Positions 8,018 to 16,768 of a DNA stretch of 64,000 nucleotides are shown here, piece after piece; positions within the stretch are counted from its first letter, which is position 1; each line of letters opens with the position of its first letter. The position numbers were made by a program, and so were the translations under genes. This DNA is from Streptomyces smyrnaeus (lineage in GTDB: Bacteria; Actinomycetota; Actinomycetes; Streptomycetales; Streptomycetaceae): the NCBI RefSeq assembly GCF_017676345.1, contig NZ_JAFFZM010000010.1:124001-188000 (forward strand), in the 5' to 3' direction. The notes under the pieces are model-generated. The model did no database searches. It was not told where the DNA came from and worked only from the letters and a program-made list of their open reading frames with translations.

Positions 8018-9421
8018 ATGGCCGACACCGAACACCAGCAGCCACCGACAGGCCGCGTCGTCATCGAGAAGTGCGCCATCGCGACCGTCGATCCGGAGGA
8101 CACCGAGTACGCGACCGGCCATCTGGTCATCAACGGCAACCGGATCGAGTCCGTCGGTCCGGGCGACGCACCCGAGGGCCTGGGGAACGTCACCCGCCGG
8201 ATCGACGGCAGCGGCCATCTCCTCACCCCGGGGCTGATCAACACCCACCACCACTTCTACCAGTGGATCACCCGGGGTCTGGCCACGGACTCCAACCTCT
8301 TCGACTGGCTCGTCGCCCTCTACCCCACCTGGGCGCGGATCGACGAGGAGATGGTCCACGCGGCGGCCCGCGGCTCCCTCGGGATGATGGTGCGCGGCGG
8401 TGTCACCACCGCGATGGACCACCACTACGTCTTCCCGCGCGGCGCCGGCGACCTCCTGGGCGCCGAGATCCGCGCCGCCGCCGAGATCGGCGTCCGCTTC
8501 ACCGCGGCCCGCGGCTCCATGGACCGCGGCGTCTCGGACGGCGGCCTTCCGCCGGACTTCGCGGTGGAGACGCTGGAGGGCGCCCTCGCGGAGACCGAAC
8601 GCGCCGTCGACACCCACCACGACGCCTCGTTCGGCTCGATGCTGCACATCGCGGTCGCGCCCTGCTCCCCGTTCTCCGTCTCCACCGAACTGATGCGCCA
8701 AGGCGCCGAGCTGGCCCGCCGCAAGGGCGTACGGCTGCACACCCATGGCTCGGAGACGGCGGAGGAGGAGAAGTTCTGCCACGAGCTGTTCGGCATGGGC
8801 CCCACCGACTACTTCGAGTCGGTCGGCTGGCTCGGCGAGGACGTGTGGATGGCGCACTGCGTCCATATGACCGACGCGGACATCGCCGCCTTCGCCCGCA
8901 CCAGGACCGGAGCGGCACACTGCCCCTCGTCCAACGCGCGGCTGGGCGCCGGGATCGCCCGCGTGCCGGACATGCTGGAGGCGGGCGTGCCGGTCGGCCT
9001 CGGCGTCGACGGAACCGCGTCCAACGAGTCGGGCGAGCTGCACACCGAACTGCGCAACGCGCTGCTCGTCAACCGCCTCGGCCCGCACAAGGAGAGCGCG
9101 CTGACCGTGCGCAAGGCCCTGCGGCTGGGGACCTACGGCGGCGCCGAGGTGCTGGGCCGCGCCCAGGAGACGGGCTCCTTGGAGGCCGGCAAGCTCGCCG
9201 ACGTCGTGCTGTGGAAGTTGGACGGGATCGGGCACTCCTCCATCGCCGACCCGGTCGCCGCGCTCGTCCTGGGCGCCCCGGCTCCGGTCACCCTCTCCCT
9301 GGTCAACGGCCGGCCGGTCGTCGAGGACGGACATCTGGTCCGGGCCGACGAGGAGGAGATCGCACGCGACGCCCGGGACGAGGCGCGCCGCCTCGCCCGG
9401 ATCGCGGCCGACGCGGACTGA
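8018..9421 (+). CDS. 8-oxoguanine deaminase (amidohydrolase superfamily)
   Basis: A 467-residue amidohydrolase of the cytosine/guanine deaminase-like group, best described as 8-oxoguanine deaminase, which yields urate and so feeds uricase upstream. Metal-binding motifs are in order: NTHHHFYQW, HTHGSETAEEE, MAHCVHM and GVDGTASNE. Start ATG 8018 is chosen because GAGG lies about 6 nt upstream and homology begins shortly after; the longer open frame overlaps uox. The position between uricase and a purine permease fits a salvage role for oxidised or plain purines. Substrate preference (8-oxoguanine versus another hydroxylated purine) is inferred from family resemblance. Confidence 0.88.
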   Translation: MADTEHQQPPTGRVVIEKCAIATVDPEDTEYATGHLVINGNRIESVGPGDAPEGLGNVTRRIDGSGHLLTPGLINTHHHFYQWITRGLATDSNLFDWLVALYPTWARIDEEMVHAAARGSLGMMVRGGVTTAMDHHYVFPRGAGDLLGAEIRAAAEIGVRFTAARGSMDRGVSDGGLPPDFAVETLEGALAETERAVDTHHDASFGSMLHIAVAPCSPFSVSTELMRQGAELARRKGVRLHTHGSETAEEEKFCHELFGMGPTDYFESVGWLGEDVWMAHCVHMTDADIAAFARTRTGAAHCPSSNARLGAGIARVPDMLEAGVPVGLGVDGTASNESGELHTELRNALLVNRLGPHKESALTVRKALRLGTYGGAEVLGRAQETGSLEAGKLADVVLWKLDGIGHSSIADPVAALVLGAPAPVTLSLVNGRPVVEDGHLVRADEEEIARDARDEARRLARIAADAD

Positions 9422-9469
9422 CGGTCCGACCCCGCGGGCCGGAGTGGTGCTTCGGCCGGCCCCTCAGAC

Positions 9470-9499
9470 ACCGGCCGGGAGGGACGGCTCCCGGCCGGT
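9470..9499 (+). terminator. Terminator hairpin after 8-oxoguanine deaminase
   Basis: ACCGGCCGGGAG pairs perfectly with CTCCCGGCCGGT (12 bp) around a 6-nt loop, 48 nt after the deaminase stop. There is no U tract, as is common in Streptomyces. It suggests that the purine permease at 9652 has at least partly independent transcription. Confidence 0.65.
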
Positions 9500-9651
9500 T
9501 CGACCCCCACCCGTATCCGGACTCCTGTCATGTTCCGGACACTCCGCATGGGCGCACACCGCACACCACCGCACCAACAGCACCACCTTGCACACCGCAA
9601 CACCTCCGGAAACCGCGTGCCACAAGGCGCCGATAACGACAGGAGGACCCC

Positions 9652-11139
9652 GTGGCCAAGACGCCCAGGTTCACCAGGCAAGGAAAGACGGCGGACGGCA
9701 GTGGGGACGAGTCGGGCGACGGCTCGCGCGGCTCCGTCCAGCAGCAGCCCCCGGAGCACGGCAAGCACCCGGTCGATCAGGGCATGCCGCCGCTGAAGTT
9801 GTTCACCAGCGGCCTCCAGCACGTGGCCGCGATGTACGCGGGAGTGGTCGCGCCGCCGCTCGTCATCGGCGCGGCCGTGGGCCTCTCTCCGACCGAACTG
9901 ACGTTCCTGACCGGCGCCAGCCTCTTCATGGCCGGCATCGCCACCCTGCTGCAGACCCTCGGCATCTGGAAGATCGGCGCCCGGCTGCCGTTCGTCAACG
10001 GGGTCACCTTCGCCACCGTCGCGCCCATGCTGGCCATCAACAAGTCCGAGGGGCCCGCCGACGCGCTGCCCGTCATCTTCGGCGCGACGATGGTCGCCGC
10101 CGCGCTCGGCTTCCTCATCGCCCCGTTCTTCAGCAAGCTGGTCCGCTTCTTCCCCCCGGTCGTCACCGGCAGCGTCATCACCCTCATCGGCGTCTCCCTG
10201 ATGCCCGTCGCCTTCAACTGGGCGCAGGGCGGCAACGCCGAGGACCCGCACTACGGCGACTTCAGCAACATCGGCATGGCCGGGCTCACCCTGTTGATCG
10301 TGCTGCTGCTGCGCCGGTTCACCACCGGCTTCCTCAAGCAGATAGCCGTGCTGATCGGCCTCGTCGTGGGCACGCTGATAGCGATACCCGTCGGCATCAC
10401 GGACTTCACCGCGGTGCGGGAAGCCGACATCGTCGGCTTCCCCACCCCCTTCCACTTCGGCGCCCCGCAGTTCGCCATAGCCGCGATCATCTCGATGTGT
10501 GTGGTGATGCTGGTCTCGATGACCGAGTCCACCGCCGACATGCTGGCGCTGGGCGAGGTCGTCGACCGCCCCTCCGACGAGCCGACCATCGCGGCCGGCC
10601 TGCGCGCCGACACGCTCGGCTCCTTCGTCAGCCCCTTCTTCAACGGCTTCCTGTGCAGCGCCTTCGCCCAGAACATCGGGCTCGTGGCGATGACCCGCAT
10701 CCGCAGCCGGTTCGTCGTCGCCACCGGAGGCGGCATCCTCATCGTCATGGGCCTGTGTCCGCTCGCCGCCAGCCTGATCGCGGCCGTACCGCAGCCGGTG
10801 CTGGGCGGGGCCGGAGTCGTACTGTTCGGCTCCGTGGCCGCCAGCGGCATCCAGACGCTGCTCAAGGCGGACCTCGGCAAGGACAACAACGTGCTGATCG
10901 TCGGCACCGCGCTGGCCGTCGGCATGATCCCGATCGCCGCGCCGGACTTCTACCACGCGTTCCCCGAGAGCGCGAAGATCCTGCTCGACTCCGGCATCTC
11001 GACCGGGTGCGTCACGGCCGTCGTCCTCAACCTGGTCTTCAACCACCTCGGTCGCTCCCGCCGCGACGAGGAAGTGGTGGCCCACCCCATGGAACCGGGC
11101 GAAGGCATCCCGCACCCCAGGGAGAGCACCCCCGCGTAG
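9652..11139 (+). CDS. Purine permease, NCS2 family (xanthine/urate:cation symporter)
   Basis: A 495-residue polytopic transporter of the nucleobase:cation symporter-2 family. After a hydrophilic N-terminus of about 45 residues comes LFTSGLQHVAAMYAGVVAPPL, the characteristic first transmembrane motif. FVNGVTFA and the SMTESTADMLALGE signature follow, the latter being the conserved NCS2 substrate-site segment. GTG start has AGGAGG 5 nt upstream. It lies directly after urate and oxoguanine genes, so import of xanthine, urate or a related purine is likely. Confidence 0.92.
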   Translation: MAKTPRFTRQGKTADGSGDESGDGSRGSVQQQPPEHGKHPVDQGMPPLKLFTSGLQHVAAMYAGVVAPPLVIGAAVGLSPTELTFLTGASLFMAGIATLLQTLGIWKIGARLPFVNGVTFATVAPMLAINKSEGPADALPVIFGATMVAAALGFLIAPFFSKLVRFFPPVVTGSVITLIGVSLMPVAFNWAQGGNAEDPHYGDFSNIGMAGLTLLIVLLLRRFTTGFLKQIAVLIGLVVGTLIAIPVGITDFTAVREADIVGFPTPFHFGAPQFAIAAIISMCVVMLVSMTESTADMLALGEVVDRPSDEPTIAAGLRADTLGSFVSPFFNGFLCSAFAQNIGLVAMTRIRSRFVVATGGGILIVMGLCPLAASLIAAVPQPVLGGAGVVLFGSVAASGIQTLLKADLGKDNNVLIVGTALAVGMIPIAAPDFYHAFPESAKILLDSGISTGCVTAVVLNLVFNHLGRSRRDEEVVAHPMEPGEGIPHPRESTPA

Positions 11140-11223
11140 CGCGGGGCACCGCTCCCTCAGCGGCTCCCTCTCCGCCGCTTCCGCCCTCCCCGCCGCAGTG
11201 GCGCTCCGCCACGACGCAGGAGT

Positions 11224-11269
11224 CCGGCGGTGTCGAACCCACCCGCTGGTCCGGGTCCGGCACCGCCGG
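11224..11269. terminator. Hairpin between convergent permease and XRE-like genes
   Basis: CCGGCGGTG pairs with CACCGCCGG around a 28-nt loop that itself contains ACCC/GGGT complementarity. It lies in the 224-nt gap between convergent genes and could act as a bidirectional terminator. Nothing else was seen in this gap. Confidence 0.4.
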
Positions 11270-11363
11270 TTGCTGTCGTGTCGGGTCCTCGCCGTCGCGG
11301 CGCGGAGCGGGAGCGTGGCACTCAGCGGGCGCGCGGTGGAAGGGGAGCGCCGCGGGGAGGACG

Positions 11364-12059
11364 TCAGCCCTCCACGGCCTGCCAGAAATGGGCGAGGATC
11401 TCCGCGAGGAACTCCCGCCCCGCGTCACGGGAGGACGCCGACGCCGGCTGGCCCCAGCCCAGCGACGCCGCAGTCGTCGAGTGGTACGCCGCATGCAGAC
11501 CACGCAGCCCCTCGGCGACGTACTCGCGCGGCAGCGGCACCAGTTCGCAGACGGCCGCCACATGCGCCTGCCACCGGGTGGTGGCGGCCTTCCGCAACAG
11601 GCGCGCCAACTCCTCGTCGCGACCTGTGAACTCGATCAGCGCGGGCACCGGTAGCCGCAGCACTCCGGCCAGGGCGTCGGCCTGCCGCGCGTCCCCCGCC
11701 CAGACACCGGTCTCCTCGACCTCGGCGTACTCCTCGGGCGCCATCCCGATCTCCCGTGCCACATCGGTCGGGGAGACCCCCAGCGCCAGCCGGTACTCGC
11801 GCAGCGTGCCGGGGCTGCCCATCAGATCGGCCGCCGAGCACCACAGCGCGCCCGCGAGCGCGGACAGCTGCTGTTCGTCGGGGGCGGCCACCCCGGCCTC
11901 CCATGCGGCGACCGTGCGCGCGTCGATCTCCATGCCGTACGCGGCGCGCATCCCGTACGCGACATCCTCCGGCGACAGCCGCAGCCCTTCGCGCAGCCGT
12001 CGCGCGGCCGCGCTGTCGAACGACCTTCCTGCCTGCCCCCGTGACGTGCCGTAGTGCAT
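11364..12059 (-). CDS. Helix-turn-helix protein with two XRE-like segments
   Basis: A 231-residue protein of the XRE-related type found across streptomycetes. Two HTH-like segments are visible: residues about 18-80 (LREGLRLSPEDVAYGMRAAY ... TVAAWEAGVAAPDEQQLSAL) and about 86-140 (YRLALGVSPTDVAREIGMAP with a following acidic recognition-helix region). The remainder is helical with no known domain. The start is the ATG at 12059. It lies downstream of pepE on the same strand with a 96-nt gap, so it may or may not belong to that unit. Target unknown. Confidence 0.7.
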   Translation of the reverse strand: MHYGTSRGQAGRSFDSAAARRLREGLRLSPEDVAYGMRAAYGMEIDARTVAAWEAGVAAPDEQQLSALAGALWCSAADLMGSPGTLREYRLALGVSPTDVAREIGMAPEEYAEVEETGVWAGDARQADALAGVLRLPVPALIEFTGRDEELARLLRKAATTRWQAHVAAVCELVPLPREYVAEGLRGLHAAYHSTTAASLGWGQPASASSRDAGREFLAEILAHFWQAVEG

Positions 12060-12155
12060 CGGCTCACCGTAGGGAGCCGGGTGTCCGGCTGCCTACCGTG
12101 TGTTCGCCCGAAGACCGAGCTCGTAGAAAGCTCCACGAATCGGCTGCCGGCCCCC

Positions 12156-12890
12156 TCAGTCCGGGCGGCAGTCGAACCGGGCCTCGGCGGCGAGCAGCGG
12201 GCTCAGATCGGCGCCCGGCGCGTGCTCGACCGGCTCCGCGCCCGAGGTGAACAGCCGCGCGCCCGCCGCCAGACCGCCGAGCTCCAGGGCGTCGTGACTG
12301 CGCCGCAGCCAGGTGCCCTCCCGCAGCCCGAGCACGGGAACGTCGTTCTCCTCCAGCAACTGCCGCAGCCGCTCCTCGCGGGTCTCTCCCATATGGGCGC
12401 TGCCGGGCACCGGGTCGAGATAGTGCGGATTGATCTGGAAGGGGACCAGGCCCAGCGTGTCGAAGGACACCGGCTGCACGATGGGCATGTCATTGGTCGT
12501 CCGCAGGGTGGGGCAGGCCATGTTGGTGCCCGCGCTCGACCCCATGTAGGGCACCCCGTCCGCGCGGATCCGCCGTGCGACGGCATCCACCAGGCCGTGC
12601 CGCTGGAGCGACTTGAGCAGCCGGAAGCTGTTGCCCCCGCCGATGAAGACCGCCTGCGCCGAGGCGACAAGTTCGCGGGGCTCGCGGGCCGTGTGCGCGC
12701 CGCGCACCCGGATACCGAGCGTGTCCATGAACGCGGCGACCTTCGCGGTGTAGCCGTCGTGGTCGGCCAGCGCGTACGGGACGAACAGCAACTCGGTCAC
12801 CCCGTCGAGATGCTCGGCGATCACCTCCCGGGCATGGTCGAGGTAACTGCGGCCGGGGGCGGCCGAGTTGGACAGCAGCAACAGCTTCAT
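12156..12890 (-). CDS. pepE: Dipeptidase E (peptidase S51)
   Basis: A 244-residue S51 serine peptidase that cleaves Asp-X type dipeptides. The nucleophile elbow GSSAGTN (about residues 117-123) and INPHYLD, carrying the catalytic His, are both present; AVFIGGGNSFRLLKSL is the family's glycine-rich loop. It sits in a minus-strand pair with the IclR regulator upstream (34-nt gap) and opposite the DUF1177-OPT-AroM operon, so a role in hydrolysing peptides imported by the OPT transporter is likely. Cytoplasmic, with no signal peptide. Confidence 0.92.
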   Translation of the reverse strand: MKLLLLSNSAAPGRSYLDHAREVIAEHLDGVTELLFVPYALADHDGYTAKVAAFMDTLGIRVRGAHTAREPRELVASAQAVFIGGGNSFRLLKSLQRHGLVDAVARRIRADGVPYMGSSAGTNMACPTLRTTNDMPIVQPVSFDTLGLVPFQINPHYLDPVPGSAHMGETREERLRQLLEENDVPVLGLREGTWLRRSHDALELGGLAAGARLFTSGAEPVEHAPGADLSPLLAAEARFDCRPD

Positions 12891-12924
12891 GGGCAGTCCT
12901 TCCGTTGCGGGGCGGGTGGTCGAA

Positions 12925-13728
12925 TCAGGTGCGGGATGTGCCGGGGCGGCGGTCCCGTGCCCGGCGCGGGGTGAGCAGCTCGCCCAGGCTCTCGGCCGCG
13001 GCGCGCAGCGGGACCAGCAACTCCTGCTGCTTCCCGTCCAGATGCTCGTGCGGCCCGACCAGGGTGAGCGAGCCGACCGGTTGCGAGCGCACCAGCACGG
13101 GCACGGCCAGACCGGCCGTGGCCGGGTCGTACTCGCCCTTCGAGTAGGCGAAACCGTCCGCCGGCACCCGGCACATCAGCTCCTCCAGCTCCGCCGGATC
13201 GGTGACGGTCAGTTCGCTGAAGCGGGCCATGGGGCGCCCGTAGAGCAGCGCGGCGCGCGCTCCCGGGGTGAGCATGCCGAAGTAGGCGCGGGAGGTGGCG
13301 CCCGCGTGGCCCGGGTACAGCTCGTCCGCCAGCCGGTAGGCGCGCAGCGGGCCGAGCGTGCCGTCCGCCGAGTCGACGCAGCGCAGATGGGCGCCGTCGG
13401 GCACGGCGAACAGCGCGGTCACCCCGCTGACGGCGGCCAGCTCACGCAGCGCGGGCCGGACGAGCCCGGCCATCCCGCCGTGCCGCTCCCAGGCCGTGGC
13501 CATGTGCCAGACGGCGGGACCCAGCCGGTAGCGCCTGGTGACGGCGTCGGACACCAGGAAGCCCCGGTGTGCGAGGGAGGCCAGGAGCCGCTGGGTGACC
13601 GACTTGTCCCAGCCGAACTCCGCCGCCAGGTCCGTCACGCCCCACTCGTCCCGGTCGTGGGTGAAGGCGAGCAGGACCTGCAGGGCGCGGTCCGCGGTCT
13701 GGAGCGGTGCTCCTCGATCGGTAGTCAC
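12925..13728 (-). CDS. IclR-family transcriptional regulator
   Basis: A 267-residue regulator with an N-terminal winged HTH (ADRALQVLLAFTHDRDEWGV then TDLAAEFGWDKSVTQRLLAS, about residues 11-60) and a C-terminal IclR effector domain (GHAGATSRAYFGMLTPG ... FAYSKGEYDPATAGLAVPV). GTG at 13728 opens the frame; the ribosome-binding site is weak. It is divergent from the DUF1177 gene, with an IclR-like palindrome at 13759-13773 between them. It is therefore the probable local regulator of both pepE and the DUF1177-OPT-AroM operon. The effector is unknown. Confidence 0.9.
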   Translation of the reverse strand: MTTDRGAPLQTADRALQVLLAFTHDRDEWGVTDLAAEFGWDKSVTQRLLASLAHRGFLVSDAVTRRYRLGPAVWHMATAWERHGGMAGLVRPALRELAAVSGVTALFAVPDGAHLRCVDSADGTLGPLRAYRLADELYPGHAGATSRAYFGMLTPGARAALLYGRPMARFSELTVTDPAELEELMCRVPADGFAYSKGEYDPATAGLAVPVLVRSQPVGSLTLVGPHEHLDGKQQELLVPLRAAAESLGELLTPRRARDRRPGTSRT

Positions 13729-13758
13729 AGCTCGACCCTATCGCTAGTCGGGGCGCTG

Positions 13759-13773
13759 TCCCGCATATAGGGA
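13759..13773. promoter_or_regulatory. IclR-type palindrome in the IclR/DUF1177 divergent promoter
   Basis: TCCC-N7-GGGA has a central GCATATA, with 4-bp arms and a 7-bp spacer. It lies 31 nt before the IclR gene start and 126 nt before the DUF1177 start. The same 4-7-4 spacing is seen at the putative AllR sites, consistent with IclR-family recognition. Confidence 0.55.
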
Positions 13774-13898
13774 AAAGGTTGCTCTCAGGGAGTCGTAGGA
13801 GCAATGTTTCGGCCACAACCGCTCCGCCCGGCGCCGTCGACCTGCTCGGTACCGGGCACCGACGGCACAGTCGCACCACCCCGTACCAAGGAGCCCCC

Positions 13899-14891
13899 GT
13901 GCTCAAGCACGTACTCGACGTCATCGAACTTCTCGACCGGCCGCAGGCCGACGGGCACTCGCTCGCGGCCCATCTGCGCGGAGTGCTCGACCGGGCGACG
14001 GAGGAGGCGGGCGCACCGCCGCGCGGCGCCGCCCCCGCCCGGCCCGACATCACCGTGACCCGCGTCGAGGGCGCCAAGGGCGGCACCGACTTCGTGAAGG
14101 TCGTCGTCCCGGGCAGCGCGGGGGCCCGCTCCGGCGGCAGCGCACCCACCCTCGGCATCCTCGGCAGGCTCGGCGGTGTGGGCGCCCGTCCCGAGCGCAT
14201 CGGCATCGTCTCGGACGCCGACGGCGCGGTGGCGGCCCTCTCCGCCGCGGCCAAACTGCTCGACATGCACGCCAGGGGCGACGTGCTCCCCGGCGATGTG
14301 ATCCTCAGCACCCATGTGTGCCCCGACGCGCCGACCCGGCCGCACGATCCGGTCCCCTTCATGGACTCGCCGGTCTCCATCCTCGACTGCAACCGCGAGG
14401 AGATCGACGAGGCCATGGACGCGGTCGTCTCCATCGACACCACCAAGGGCAACCGCCTGCTCAACCACCGGGGCCTCGCCCTCTCGCCGACGGTCAAGGA
14501 GGGCTGGATCCTCCGGGTCAGCGACGATCTGCTGGGCCTGCTGGAGACGGTCACCGGTGAGGACGCCAGGGTGCTGCCGATCACCACGCAGGACATCACG
14601 CCGTACGGCAACGGCGTCCACCACATCAACTCGATCATGCAGCCCTGCGTGGCGACCTCCGCTCCGGTGGTGGGCCTGGCGCTGACCACCCGGCCCGCCG
14701 TCGCCGGCTGCGCGACGGGCGCCAGCCACGAGCGCGACATCGCGGCGGCGGGGCGCTTCGCCGTCGAGACCGCGAAGGAGTACGGACGCGGAGCGGTCCG
14801 CTTCCACGACCCCGCCGAGTTCGCCCGCCTGGTGGACCGCTACGGCCCGATGACCCATCTGCAGTCCACCGCCGGAGCCACCGACGAGTGA
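13899..14891 (+). CDS. DUF1177 family protein
   Basis: A 330-residue member of DUF1177, a family of unknown function usually found beside OPT transporters and AroM proteins. Typical stretches are LKHVLDVIELLD at the N-terminus, the central HVCPDAPTRPHDPVPFMDSP with possible metal-ligating His and Asp residues, and a C-terminal GCATGASHERDIA. GTG at 13899 is preferred, with AAGGAG 5 nt upstream. No signal peptide is seen. Its co-occurrence with a dipeptidase and oligopeptide transporter suggests processing of a peptide or amino-acid derivative, possibly as a hydrolase or racemase-like enzyme. No reaction is established to my knowledge. Confidence 0.88.
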   Translation: MLKHVLDVIELLDRPQADGHSLAAHLRGVLDRATEEAGAPPRGAAPARPDITVTRVEGAKGGTDFVKVVVPGSAGARSGGSAPTLGILGRLGGVGARPERIGIVSDADGAVAALSAAAKLLDMHARGDVLPGDVILSTHVCPDAPTRPHDPVPFMDSPVSILDCNREEIDEAMDAVVSIDTTKGNRLLNHRGLALSPTVKEGWILRVSDDLLGLLETVTGEDARVLPITTQDITPYGNGVHHINSIMQPCVATSAPVVGLALTTRPAVAGCATGASHERDIAAAGRFAVETAKEYGRGAVRFHDPAEFARLVDRYGPMTHLQSTAGATDE

Positions 14892-14984
14892 CCGGCGCCC
14901 GGGACCGCCCCGCACCGGTCCCGGGCCCTCCCGCCCGACGACGCTCCCGGGCCGCCCCGCCCCCAGCACCTGCACGGAGCCACC

Positions 14985-16706
14985 ATGAGTAACCCGTCCT
15001 CCCCGCCCCCGACGGCACAGCCCGGCCGGGCGCGTGCCCACCCCGGAGCGCTGGAACCCGTCACCCTCGTCGTGACGGTGCTCCTCAGCGTGCTCGGTGC
15101 CGTCATCGGGCTCGTACTGATCACCACCTTGGGCATCGCCCCCAACACCTCGGTGATCGGCGCACTCATCGCCATGCTCATCGGCCGCGTCTCCTTCGCC
15201 GCGCTGTCGCGGATGCGCGACCCGCAGCGGCAGAACCTGGTGCAGTCGGCGATCTCCGGATCCACCTTCGCCGCGGCGAACTCGCTGGTCACCCCGATCG
15301 CCGTGCCCTTTCTGCTCGGCAAGCCGAACCTGGTGTGGCCGATGCTCGGCGGCGCCGTGATCGGGCTGGCCGTCGACAGCTGGGTGCTCTACCGGGTCTT
15401 CGACTCGCGGCTGCTGCCCGCCACCGGGGCATGGCCGGCGGGTATCGCGGCGGCCGAGACGATCAAGGCGGGGGACGAGGGCGGCCGCAAGGCCAAGCTG
15501 CTGGGTCTCAGCGCGGTCGTCGGCTTCCTCGGCTCCCTCTTCAAGCTCCCGATGAGCGCCGCGGGTGTCGCCTTCCTGGGCAACATCTGGGCACTGCTGA
15601 TGTTCGGTGTCGGCCTGCTGGTCGCGCAGTACGCGCCGACGGTGCTGCACGTCGACCTCGCGGCGAACTACGTACCGCACGGAGTGATGATCGGCGCGGG
15701 ACTGGTCGCACTCGTCCAGGCCGTACTGCTGATGCGGGACCGCAAGGGCAGGGCGGGCGGTGCCGCGGACGGCTCCACGGTGCCGGAGCGGGCAGCGGAA
15801 GGCGGCCGGGCCGCACAGCACGAGCAGGGCGCCTTCACCCCCGATGTCCGTACGGTCGACGCGCCGCGGCTGCGGCGCGGGCTGCTGGAAGGGCTGGCGC
15901 TCTTCCTCACGGGGGCCGTGCTGATCGCCCTGACGGGCGGGATCGCCGCCGACATGGGCGGTGCCGGGCTCGTCGGCTGGGTGCTGCTGGCCGGTGTCGC
16001 GGCGCTGGTGCACCAGCTGATCGTCGGACTGGCCGCCATGCACTCGGGCTGGTTCCCGGCCTTCGCCGTCACCCTCATCTTCCTGATCCTGGGCCTCGTC
16101 CTGGGGATACCGATGGTGCCCCTGGCCCTGCTGGTCGGCTACGCCGCCTCGACGGGGCCCGCCTTCGCCGACGTGGGCTTCGACTTCAAGGCCGGGTGGC
16201 TGCTGCGCAAGGGGGCGGTGCCCTGGCACCCGTACGAGATGGCGGGACGACGGCAGCAGTACATCGCACAACTCGTCGGTTTCGCGGTCGCCATCCTCGT
16301 CGTGGTGATCGCCTGGAAGCCGTTCTTCGAGGACGGCCGGGTGCCGCCGGTGGCGCAGGTGTACGTCGACACCATCAAGGCGGGCCTGTCCGACTCGCAC
16401 GCCCTGACGCTGATGGTGCTGTGGGCGATCCCCGGGGCGCTGGTCCAGTTCTTCGGCGGTTCCTCGCGCCAGATGGGCGTACTGCTGGCGACCGGGCTGC
16501 TCGTCGCCACCCCGCAGGCGGGCTGGCTGGTGCTCGCCGCGCTCGCCGTCCGGTTCGGCTACTCCCGCTGGACGGCGCGGCGTGCCAGGGCTGCGGCGGC
16601 CACGGACCCGCGGATCGACGCGGACAACGACCTGGCGCTGGTGGGCGCGGGACTGGTGGCGGGCAGCTCGCTGCACGACGTCAGCCAGATCTACAAGGCG
16701 CTGTGA
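14985..16706 (+). CDS. OPT family oligopeptide transporter
   Basis: A 573-residue integral membrane protein of the OPT (oligopeptide transporter) superfamily, with about a dozen or more hydrophobic segments from residue 24 onward. Supporting features include the early LVVTVLLSVLGAVIGLVL helix, the conserved GTAWPAGIAAAETIKAGDE-like stretch (here TGAWPAGIAAAETIKAGDEG), and a hydrophilic central loop at about 250-295. The C-terminal half has GGSSRQMGVLLATGLL. It follows DUF1177 by 93 nt and precedes AroM by 62 nt. The likely role is proton-coupled import of short peptides or peptide-like compounds. Confidence 0.9.
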   Translation: MSNPSSPPPTAQPGRARAHPGALEPVTLVVTVLLSVLGAVIGLVLITTLGIAPNTSVIGALIAMLIGRVSFAALSRMRDPQRQNLVQSAISGSTFAAANSLVTPIAVPFLLGKPNLVWPMLGGAVIGLAVDSWVLYRVFDSRLLPATGAWPAGIAAAETIKAGDEGGRKAKLLGLSAVVGFLGSLFKLPMSAAGVAFLGNIWALLMFGVGLLVAQYAPTVLHVDLAANYVPHGVMIGAGLVALVQAVLLMRDRKGRAGGAADGSTVPERAAEGGRAAQHEQGAFTPDVRTVDAPRLRRGLLEGLALFLTGAVLIALTGGIAADMGGAGLVGWVLLAGVAALVHQLIVGLAAMHSGWFPAFAVTLIFLILGLVLGIPMVPLALLVGYAASTGPAFADVGFDFKAGWLLRKGAVPWHPYEMAGRRQQYIAQLVGFAVAILVVVIAWKPFFEDGRVPPVAQVYVDTIKAGLSDSHALTLMVLWAIPGALVQFFGGSSRQMGVLLATGLLVATPQAGWLVLAALAVRFGYSRWTARRARAAAATDPRIDADNDLALVGAGLVAGSSLHDVSQIYKAL

Positions 16707-16768
16707 ACGTTCCACCAGGCGCTGCGCCCGTCGGGCGCCGCGCGCGACGGCAACCTACCGAGAGGAGC